From NCBI GenBank assembly GCA_963769745.1, contig CAVYNB010000015.1, positions 1 through 64,000 on the forward strand: DNA of 64,000 nt. Direction: 5' to 3'. How positions within the stretch are numbered: the stretch's first letter is position 1; each line of letters starts with the position of its first letter. The stretch comes from JALORV01 sp963769745 (lineage in GTDB: Bacteria > Pseudomonadota > Gammaproteobacteria > Burkholderiales > Burkholderiaceae_F). This document shows, one piece after another, positions 57,389 to 64,000 of this stretch. Under the pieces are notes generated by a model. It was given only the letters and a program-made list of their open reading frames with translations, was not told the DNA's origin and searched no databases. The position numbers and the translations under genes are program-made.

Positions 57389-57694
57389 TTACTGCGACAG
57401 GACCCACTTCGCGAGCGTCATGGCTTCCTGCTCGTTGACTTGCGGATTGGCGGGCATCGGGACCTGGCCCCAGACGCCGACGCCGCCTTCGCGGATCTTC
57501 TTGGCGAGCTTGGCGAACGCGTCCTTGTCGCCCTTGTACTTGGCGGCGACGTCCTTGTAAGACGGCCCGACCAGTTTCTTGTCGGCCGCGTGGCAGGCCA
57601 GGCAGTTCTTCTGCTTGGCGAGTTCCGGCGAGGCGAACACAGGGCCGCTGGCCACGGTTATGCCGAGTGCGGCGAGGACGAGGAATTGCTTCAT
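57389..57694 (-). CDS. Small class I cytochrome c (c551/c552-like)
   Basis: This 101-residue periplasmic cytochrome has a signal peptide (cleavage after GPVFA), the haem site CLACH, and the axial Met in WGQVPMPANPQVNEQEAMTLAKWVLSQ. The sequence is the usual c551-type electron carrier. ATG at 57694 is preceded by GGAGACC. It may accept electrons from DadA only through the quinone pool, so proximity does not show partnership. Confidence 0.93.
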   Translation of the reverse strand: MKQFLVLAALGITVASGPVFASPELAKQKNCLACHAADKKLVGPSYKDVAAKYKGDKDAFAKLAKKIREGGVGVWGQVPMPANPQVNEQEAMTLAKWVLSQ

Positions 57695-57870
57695 GGAGGG
57701 TCTCCGTTGGGGTCTGTGAACTGGGGCCGTGGAAAGCCGCGAATTTGCCGTGGATTCGGGTAAAAGCCTGAAGATTCTAACGGCTTGCCCGCTTTTGCGT
57801 TGACCGCCCACCTTCAGTTGCGGGTCGGGCGCGACTATAGTGCCTTGGTCGAATCTGCAGGAGAAAGCGC

Positions 57871-58107
57871 GTGTGGCTGCTCTGGCTCGGTGTGGCGCTC
57901 GTCATCCTCAAGGTGCTTGAGATCAGCGTCTTCGCGGACCTGTCGTGGTGGTGGATCACCGTGCCGTTCGTCCTGTCGATGATCTGGTTCGAGATCTTCG
58001 AGCGCCGGCTTGGACTGGACAAGAAGAAGGCGTTCGACGAGATGGAAGCGCACAAGAAGAAGCGCATCAAGGATGCGCTGGAGTCCAGCAAGCGCATCCG
58101 GCGCTGA
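57871..58107 (+). CDS. Small Trp-rich protein (TIGR04438-like)
   Basis: This 78-residue protein has two hydrophobic segments (LLWLGVALVILKVLEISV and WWWITVPFVLSMIWFEIF) rich in Trp, followed by a highly charged tail KKKAFDEMEAHKKKRIKDALESSKRIRR. It matches the small Trp-rich family known mainly from Burkholderiales. The start is a GTG at 57871 with GGAG upstream. Function is unknown. Confidence 0.82.
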   Translation: MWLLWLGVALVILKVLEISVFADLSWWWITVPFVLSMIWFEIFERRLGLDKKKAFDEMEAHKKKRIKDALESSKRIRR

Positions 58108-58132
58108 TCAAGCCGGCTCCTGCCGGTGCGAC

Positions 58133-59821
58133 TCAGCCGAACAGGCGTTCGTCGGTGATCGCGCCCTTGCTGGCGGTGGATGCCAGCTTCGCAAACTTGG
58201 CCAGCACTCCCTTCGTGTAGCGCGGCGCCGGCTGCTTCCACGCAGCGCGCCGGCGCGCGATCTCCGGCTCGGCGACGTTGAGTTGAAGCAGCAGCCGGTG
58301 CGCGTCGATCGTCACCGAATCGCCTTCCTCGATCAATGCGATCGTCCCGCCGACGTAGGCCTCGGGCGCCACGTGCCCGACCACCATGCCCCAGGTGCCG
58401 CCGGAGAACCGGCCGTCGGTGATCAGGCCCACGCTTTCGCCGAGTCCCTTGCCGATCAGGGCCGACGTGGGTGAGAGCATTTCACGCATGCCAGGCCCGC
58501 CCTTGGGGCCTTCGTAACGGATCACCAGCACGTCGCCGGGGCGGATGCGGTCCGCCAGGATGGCTGCCATGGCGGCATCTTCCGAGTCGAACACGCGGGC
58601 CGGACCGGTAATGACGGGATTCTTGAGTCCGGTGATCTTGGCCACGCATCCTTCAGGCGACAGATTGCCCTTGAGGATCGCCAGGTGCCCCTGTGCGTAC
58701 AGCGGCTTCGAAAACGGATGGATCACATCCTGGGAGGCCGCCGGCTCTGCAGGGATGTCGGCCAGCACCGCCGCCATCGTCTTCCCGGTGATCGTCATGC
58801 ACTCGCCATGCAGCAGTCCGTTGGCCAGCAGGATCTTCAGCACCTGCGGCACGCCGCCGGCCGCGTGCAGGTCGGTGGCGACGTACTTGCCCGAGGGCTT
58901 GAGGTCGCACAGCACCGGCACCTTGCGGCGGATGCGTTCGAAGTCGTCGATCGTCCAGGGGATGCCGGCGGAATGGGCGATCGCGAGGTAGTGCAGCACT
59001 GCATTGGTGCTGCCGCCGACGGCCATGATCAGGCTCACGGCGTTCTCGATCGACTCGCGCGTGATGATGTCGCTCGGCCGCAGGTTGTTCTTCACGGCCG
59101 CGATCAGCACGCGCGCCGCCTCGCGTGTGCTGGCGACCTTGTCCTCGTCCGGGTTGGCCTGTGTCGACGAGTACAGCAGGCTCATGCCGAGCGCCTCGAA
59201 CGACGAACTCATCGTGTTGGCGGTGTACATGCCGCCGCAGGAGCCGGAACCGGGAATGCAGCGGCGCTCGATCTCCTTGAAGTCGGTCTCGTTGAGCCGC
59301 CCCGCCGTGAACTCGCCGACCGCCTCGAATGCCGAGACGATGGTCAGGTCCTTGTCCTTGTAACGGCCCGGCTTCACGGTGCCGCCGTAGACGTAGATCG
59401 CCGGCACGTTGCAGCGCGCGATGCCCATCATGCCGCCGGGCATGTTCTTGTCGCAGCCGCCGATGACGATGACGCCGTCCATCCACTGGCCGTTCACGCA
59501 GGTCTCGACGCAGTCGGCGATCACCTCGCGCGACACCAGCGAGTACTTCATCCCTTCGGTGCCCATGCCGATGCCGTCGGAAATCGTGGGCGTGCCGAAA
59601 ACCTGCGAGTTGGCCTTGCAGGCGGCGATCTCCTCGCACGCGGCGTCGGCCAGCTTCTGCAGGCCGGAGTTGCACGGCGTGATCGTCGAGTGGCCGTTGG
59701 CCACCCCGATCATCGGTTTGTCGAAGTCCTCGTCCTTGTAGCCCATCGCGTAGTACATCGCGCGGTTGGCGGAGCGGGCGACGCCCTGGGTCACGTGCTT
59801 CGAACGGTCGTTATGCGGCAT
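58133..59821 (-). CDS. ilvD: Dihydroxy-acid dehydratase (IlvD)
   Basis: IlvD dehydrates dihydroxy acids in valine, isoleucine and pantothenate synthesis using an Fe-S cluster. This is a 562-residue protein with NGHSTITPCNSGLQKLADAA (cluster Cys), IGGCDKNMPGGMM, GSGSCGGMYTANTMSS, and TDGRFSGGTWGMVVGHVAPEA. The ATG at 59821 gives the usual start MPHNDRSKHVTQG. It is uninterrupted. Confidence 0.97.
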   Translation of the reverse strand: MPHNDRSKHVTQGVARSANRAMYYAMGYKDEDFDKPMIGVANGHSTITPCNSGLQKLADAACEEIAACKANSQVFGTPTISDGIGMGTEGMKYSLVSREVIADCVETCVNGQWMDGVIVIGGCDKNMPGGMMGIARCNVPAIYVYGGTVKPGRYKDKDLTIVSAFEAVGEFTAGRLNETDFKEIERRCIPGSGSCGGMYTANTMSSSFEALGMSLLYSSTQANPDEDKVASTREAARVLIAAVKNNLRPSDIITRESIENAVSLIMAVGGSTNAVLHYLAIAHSAGIPWTIDDFERIRRKVPVLCDLKPSGKYVATDLHAAGGVPQVLKILLANGLLHGECMTITGKTMAAVLADIPAEPAASQDVIHPFSKPLYAQGHLAILKGNLSPEGCVAKITGLKNPVITGPARVFDSEDAAMAAILADRIRPGDVLVIRYEGPKGGPGMREMLSPTSALIGKGLGESVGLITDGRFSGGTWGMVVGHVAPEAYVGGTIALIEEGDSVTIDAHRLLLQLNVAEPEIARRRAAWKQPAPRYTKGVLAKFAKLASTASKGAITDERLFG

Positions 59822-59909
59822 GTGCGGTGACGGAAAGCGGGAAGGTGGGCGAGCAGGCAATAATAGGCCAAGCGTTCATCCACACTCACCTTGTCACTGC
59901 GAGACCCGC

Positions 59910-60728
59910 GTGCCCCCCATCCACCATTTCGATCCCGTTGCACTGCAGATCGGGCCCCTGGCCATCCGCTGGTACGGGTTGATGTATCTGATCGGCTTTG
60001 CGCTGTTCCTCGTGCTGGGCAAATTGCGTTCGCGCGATGCCTGGCGCGGCATGAGTTCGCAGGACGTTGACGACCTGCTGTTCTACGGAATGATCGGCGT
60101 CATCGTCGGCGGCCGGCTCGGGCACGTGATCTTCTACGGTCCGCTGTCGTATTACCTGTCCCATCCGCTCGAGATCTTCGCCGTCTGGAAGGGCGGCATG
60201 GCCTCGCATGGCGGCATCCTCGGCGTGATCGCAGCGATGGCCTGGTTTGCGCGCAGCCGTGGCAAGTCCTTCCTCGGCGTCGCCGACTTCGTCGTCCCGC
60301 TGGTACCGCTCGGACTCGCTGCGGGGCGGATCGGCAACTTCATCAACGGTGAACTGTGGGGCCGCGTGGCCGATCCGGCCAACGTACCGTGGGCGATGAT
60401 CTTTCCGCAGGCGGGAGACAAGCTCCCGCGCCATCCGTCGCAGCTGTACCAGTTCGCCCTCGAAGGATTGCTGCTGTTCGCGATCCTGTGGGTCTACTCG
60501 CGTCGCCCGCGACCCGTCGGCACGGCCGGCAGCCTGTTCCTGATCGGCTATGGCGTGCTGCGCATCGTTGGTGAGTTCTTCCGCGAGCCCGAGGCCCTGT
60601 ACGGTGCGATGCCGCTGGGCCTGTCGGCCGGGCAATGGCTGTCGGTGCCCATGGTCCTGATCGGCATCGCCTGCTTCGTCGTTTTCCACCGCCGCGGACT
60701 GTCGCCCGGCGCGGCCGCAAGACGTTAA
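59910..60728 (+). CDS. lgt: Prolipoprotein diacylglyceryl transferase (Lgt)
   Basis: Lgt adds diacylglycerol to the lipobox Cys of prolipoproteins. This is a 272-residue protein with about seven membrane segments. Motifs are GLMYLIGFALFLVLGK, GGRLGHVIFYG, the conserved WKGGMASHGGILG, and the signature GRIGNFINGELWGRV carrying the catalytic Arg. The start is a GTG at 59910. It is divergent from ilvD. Confidence 0.96.
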   Translation: MPPIHHFDPVALQIGPLAIRWYGLMYLIGFALFLVLGKLRSRDAWRGMSSQDVDDLLFYGMIGVIVGGRLGHVIFYGPLSYYLSHPLEIFAVWKGGMASHGGILGVIAAMAWFARSRGKSFLGVADFVVPLVPLGLAAGRIGNFINGELWGRVADPANVPWAMIFPQAGDKLPRHPSQLYQFALEGLLLFAILWVYSRRPRPVGTAGSLFLIGYGVLRIVGEFFREPEALYGAMPLGLSAGQWLSVPMVLIGIACFVVFHRRGLSPGAAARR

Positions 60729-60823
60729 AGTACGGGGCCCGATCGCCGGACCAGCGTGCGGGACACGCCATAAGGCGCATGCGCCGACAGAGCGCAGCAT
60801 CCACATTAGCCAAGGAGACCCAC

Positions 60824-61795
60824 GTGACCCTTCGTTCCCTGATGATTGCCGTGCTTGCGGCCTGCGTGCTTGTGGCTGCGCCTGCGGGTGCCCAGAGCTG
60901 GCCGACCAAACCCATCACCTTGATCGTCCCGTTCCCGCCCGGCGGCGGCACCGATGCTTTCGCGCGGCCGCTCTCGGCACAACTGACCAAGCAGCTCGGC
61001 CGGCAGGTGATCATCGACAATCGCGGTGGGGCCGGCGGCACCGTCGGAGCTTCGATAGCGGCCAAGGCTGCGCCCGACGGCTACACATTCTTCGTCGGCG
61101 CGGTCCATCACGCGATCGCACCGAGCTTCTATCCGAAGCTCGACTACAACATCGAGACCGACCTCGTGCCGCTGACGGTGATCGCCAATCCGCCACAGAT
61201 CGTCGTGGTCAATCCCGGCCGGGTGAAGGTCGACGACTTCAAGTCGTTCATGGTCCTGCTCCGCGCCAACCCCGGCAAGCTCAATTACGCGTCGGCCGGC
61301 AACGGCACTTCGCACCATCTCGCAGGGGAACTCTTCAAGCAGCAGAGCAACACCTTCATCGTGCACATTCCGTACCGTGGCGCCGGGCCGGCGCTGCAGG
61401 ACCTCATCACCGGCAACGTCGACATGATGTTCGACGGCCTGGGCTCATCGGCCCAGCACATCCGGTCCGGACGCATCAAGCCGTTGGCAGTGGCCGCGCC
61501 GAAGCGCTCGCCGGCGTTTCCCAACGTGCCTACGACGGCTGAAGTCGGCATGCCCGACTACGTGGTGTCGACCTGGTACGCCATCTGGGGCGTCAAGGGC
61601 ACGCCGAAGGAGATTCTCGATCGCATGCATGCCGAGATCGTCAAGGCGGTCGGCTCGCCCGAACTCAAGGACATCTGGGCCGGCAACGGCTCCGACACGG
61701 CGACGATGTCGCAGCAGGACTTCGCAAAGTTCCTGAACAGTGAGATCAAGCGCTGGGCGGCGGTGACGAAGTCGTCCGGGGCCAAGCTCGACTGA
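60824..61795 (+). CDS. Bug/TctC-family receptor of the malonate-type operon
   Basis: This 323-residue Bug protein has a signal peptide (cleavage after APAGAQ) and the family landmarks WPTKPITLIVPFPPGGGTD, KAAPDGYTFFVG, and VHIPYRGAGPALQDLITGNVDMMFDG. A GTG at 60824 with AAGGAG at ideal spacing is the start. No TctA/B genes follow; instead the next genes encode a crotonase and malonyl-CoA synthetase, so the ligand could be malonate or a related diacid (inference). Confidence 0.93.
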   Translation: MTLRSLMIAVLAACVLVAAPAGAQSWPTKPITLIVPFPPGGGTDAFARPLSAQLTKQLGRQVIIDNRGGAGGTVGASIAAKAAPDGYTFFVGAVHHAIAPSFYPKLDYNIETDLVPLTVIANPPQIVVVNPGRVKVDDFKSFMVLLRANPGKLNYASAGNGTSHHLAGELFKQQSNTFIVHIPYRGAGPALQDLITGNVDMMFDGLGSSAQHIRSGRIKPLAVAAPKRSPAFPNVPTTAEVGMPDYVVSTWYAIWGVKGTPKEILDRMHAEIVKAVGSPELKDIWAGNGSDTATMSQQDFAKFLNSEIKRWAAVTKSSGAKLD

Positions 61796-61803
61796 GAGCA
61801 CCG

Positions 61804-62586
61804 GTGAGCGGCGTCGTCCACCTGCGCAGCGCCGGCGAAACGGCGACGGTCGTCCTCGAATCGCCGGGCAAGCTCAATGCCATCTGCGAGTCGATGTGGC
61901 ATGCGCTCGCGCGCGCGTTCTCGACCTTCGCGGAAACGCCGGGGCTGCGAGCCGTCGTCATCCGCGGCGCGGGACACAACTTTGCCGCGGGTGCCGACAT
62001 CGAGGAGTTCGAGCGCGTCCGTGGCGACCCCGCCGACGGACGCCGCTATCACCTGGAGACGATCGCCAATGCGCTGGCTGCGATCGGAGCGTGCCCGGTC
62101 CCGGTCATCGCTGCGATCGAGGGCGTGTGCGTCGGCGGCGGTCTGGAGGTGGCGATCGCCAGTGATCTGCGCATTGCGGCGGACAACGCGCGCATCGGTG
62201 CGCCGGTCGGACGTCTCGGTTTTCCGTTTGCGCTGCCCGAACTCGTGCCGCTGCTGCGCTTGGTCGGGCCTGGCGTCGCCGCCGAGCTGCTGCTCGAGGG
62301 ACGGCTTTTCGACGCGCACGAGGCGGCCGCGCGCGGTCTCGTCACGCGTGCGGTCGCCCTCGATCGATTCGACACGGAGCTGCGTGACTGTGTGAGCCGC
62401 ATCGTCGCCGGCTCGCCGCTGTCGGCGCGTGAGAACAAGGCCAACATCCGCCGGCTGAGCGCCACGGGTGGCGTCTATACCGAGCACGAACTGGACGCGA
62501 GCTTCGCGTTCCTGCAGTCCGAGGACTACCGCGAGGGAGTTGCGGCGTTTCGCGCCAAGCGGCCCGCGCGGTTCACCGGCAAGTAG
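61804..62586 (+). CDS. Crotonase-superfamily protein, hydratase Glu replaced
   Basis: This 260-residue crotonase has the oxyanion-hole sequences NFAAGADIEEFE (57-70) and VCVGGGLEVAIASDLRIA (108-125). Of the two glutamates used by enoyl-CoA hydratases, the first is present (E115 in GGGLE), but the second, expected in a QPE-like spot, is Val (V135 in IGAPVGRLG). Methylmalonyl-CoA decarboxylase of E. coli also has Val at that point, so a decarboxylase-type role is possible. The GTG start lies nine bases after the Bug stop, and matB follows, so malonyl-CoA or a relative is a candidate substrate. Plain isomerase or hydratase names are less safe. Confidence 0.85.
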   Translation: MSGVVHLRSAGETATVVLESPGKLNAICESMWHALARAFSTFAETPGLRAVVIRGAGHNFAAGADIEEFERVRGDPADGRRYHLETIANALAAIGACPVPVIAAIEGVCVGGGLEVAIASDLRIAADNARIGAPVGRLGFPFALPELVPLLRLVGPGVAAELLLEGRLFDAHEAAARGLVTRAVALDRFDTELRDCVSRIVAGSPLSARENKANIRRLSATGGVYTEHELDASFAFLQSEDYREGVAAFRAKRPARFTGK

Positions 62587-62617
62587 TCGAGGTAATCACA
62601 ATACGCAGGACCCGGCC

Positions 62618-64000
62618 ATGGCGAGCGACTGCAGTTTCTATACGCTGATCGAACGGCGCTTTCCCGCAGACCTCGGGTCCGCCTGCATCGAGACCGCCGA
62701 CGGTCTCGTGTACAGCTGGAGCGACCTGCATCACGCGAGCGGACGCCTGGCCCACTGGCTGGACTCCCTGCACCTGCCCGACGGCGCGCGGGTTGCGGTG
62801 CAGGTCGAGAAGTCGCCGGAGTGCCTGATGCTGTACCTGGCGACATTGCGTGCCGGGCTGGTCTACCTGCCGTTGAACACCGCCTACCAGCGGGCAGAGA
62901 TCGAATACTTCCTCGCCGATGCCGAGCCCGACGTGCTCGTCTGCACGCCCGCCCGATTAGCCGAACTCGAACCGCTGGCGCGGCGTTCGCGTTGCCGCCA
63001 TGTCGTCACCCTGGGTGAAGCGCGCGATGGCTCGTTGCTCGAGGCTGCTGCGCCGTTTGCGGACACGTACTCCACCCGTCCGCGCGCCGCCGACGACCTC
63101 GCGGCCATCCTGTACACGTCGGGCACGACGGGGCGCAGCAAGGGGGCGATGCTGACGCACGGCAACCTGGCGTCCAACGCACTGACGCTCGACGAGTTCT
63201 GGGGCTTTGCGGCCGAGCGCGCGGCGGGGCGCCAGGATGTGCTGTTGCACGCGCTGCCGTTGTTCCATGTGCACGGCCTGTTCGTTGCATCGCATGCAGC
63301 GCTGCTGGCCGGCGCGAAGACGCTGATGCTGCCGAAGTTCGACGCCGCGCAGGTGCTCGAACGGCTGCCACGCTCGACGGTGATGATGGGCGTACCGACC
63401 TACTACACACGGCTGCTGGCCGAGCCCGCCTTCGACAAGGCGCGCTGCAGGTCGGTGCGGCTCTTCATCTCCGGGTCCGCACCGCTGCTTGCAGAAACTC
63501 ACCGCGAGTTCGAGGCGCGCACTGGCCACCGCATCCTCGAGCGCTACGGCATGTCGGAAACCGTCATGCTGGTGTCGAACCCTTACTTCAGGGAGCAGGG
63601 GTCGCGCATCGCCGGCACGGTGGGGCAGCCGCTGCCGGGCGTCGGTGTGCGCGTCGTGCGCGAGGACGGCTCCGCTTGCGCGACCGGTGAAATCGGGTCG
63701 GTCGAAGTGCGTGGACCCAACGTCTTCGCAGGCTATTGGCGCATGCCGGAGAAAACAGCTGAAGAGTTCACCGCCGACGGCTGGTTTCGCACCGGCGACG
63801 TCGGCCACTTCGGCGGCGCCGGCGTGCCCGATCACTACCTGACGCTGGTGGGTCGCTCCAAGGACCTGATCATTTCCGGCGGCTACAACGTCTATCCGAA
63901 GGAGATCGAGGGTTACATCGACGAGATGCCGGGCGTGGTCGAGTCGGCTGTCATCGGCCTGCCGCATCCGGACTTCGGCGAAGCGGTCGCCGCCGTGGTC
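62618..64000 (+). CDS. matB: Malonyl-CoA synthetase (MatB), partial at right edge
   Basis: The frame is open from ATG 62618 to the window end (461 residues; whole members have about 500). It is an AMP-forming acyl-CoA ligase: YTSGTTGRSKGAMLTHGNLA (P-loop, near 165), HALPLFHVHGLFVA, RYGMSETVMLVSNP, DGWFRTGDVGHF, and GRSKDLIISGGYNVYPKEIE. The N-terminal part and HGLFVA region fit MatB-type malonate ligases rather than long-chain enzymes. It lies 31 bp after the crotonase, in a Bug-crotonase-matB operon. Confidence 0.85.
   Translation, partial: MASDCSFYTLIERRFPADLGSACIETADGLVYSWSDLHHASGRLAHWLDSLHLPDGARVAVQVEKSPECLMLYLATLRAGLVYLPLNTAYQRAEIEYFLADAEPDVLVCTPARLAELEPLARRSRCRHVVTLGEARDGSLLEAAAPFADTYSTRPRAADDLAAILYTSGTTGRSKGAMLTHGNLASNALTLDEFWGFAAERAAGRQDVLLHALPLFHVHGLFVASHAALLAGAKTLMLPKFDAAQVLERLPRSTVMMGVPTYYTRLLAEPAFDKARCRSVRLFISGSAPLLAETHREFEARTGHRILERYGMSETVMLVSNPYFREQGSRIAGTVGQPLPGVGVRVVREDGSACATGEIGSVEVRGPNVFAGYWRMPEKTAEEFTADGWFRTGDVGHFGGAGVPDHYLTLVGRSKDLIISGGYNVYPKEIEGYIDEMPGVVESAVIGLPHPDFGEAVAAVV

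Overview
The window is about 64 kb of GC-rich DNA from a betaproteobacterium, most likely of the order Burkholderiales. The evidence is gene content and order: three Bug/TctC-type periplasmic receptors, the purM-like/hda/HAD/pcnB/folK/dNK/panB/panC block, queA-tgt-yajC-secD-secF, a DsbB paired with a DUF5993 protein, and a small Trp-rich TIGR04438-type protein. There is no sign of a prophage, insertion sequence, CRISPR array or integron. The content is chromosomal core plus catabolic and transport accessory genes.

Layout. 0-16 kb is accessory metabolism: a propeller-type sensor kinase cut by the left edge; an atuA / AtuA C-terminal-domain / Bug operon divergent from a LysR regulator; a tctC-tctB-tctA-gamma-glutamyltransferase operon; a RimJ-like acetyltransferase; an acylphosphatase coupled to a family III CoA-transferase; a DUF4442 protein with a glycerophosphodiesterase; and a glutathione transferase. 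16.5-26 kb holds purB, dsbB/DUF5993, cytochrome c' and cytochrome b561, the Sec/queuosine operon, tRNA-Leu(CAA) and an RDD membrane protein. 26-44 kb is mostly housekeeping: pantothenate, folate, RNA tailing, Hda, miaA, mutL, membrane proteins, an EF-hand/glycine-zipper pair, amiC, tsaE, queG, an AEC transporter, tRNA-Thr(CGT) and an NAD-dependent epimerase. 44.7-51 kb holds a ferredoxin-type reductase, a badly broken haloperoxidase, and a GNAT-argC-paiB-transglutaminase operon behind an Arg-rich leader ORF and a terminator hairpin. 50.9-57.3 kb is a livKHMGF transporter divergent from dadA. 57.4-64 kb holds cytochrome c, the Trp-rich protein, ilvD, lgt, and a Bug-crotonase-matB operon cut by the right edge.

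Two general points. First, about 19 genes, many of them essential (secD, purB, argC, tRNA-modification genes), are interrupted by single-base frameshifts. Insertions outnumber deletions (about 23 to 6) and several fall in short C or G runs. I read these as residual sequencing or assembly errors, and I annotate each such gene as one unit with the approximate break given. Second, the best candidates for new biology are the possible arginine-responsive attenuator in front of GNAT-argC, and the Bug-crotonase-MatB module whose crotonase lacks one of the two hydratase glutamates. Both are inferences from sequence alone.
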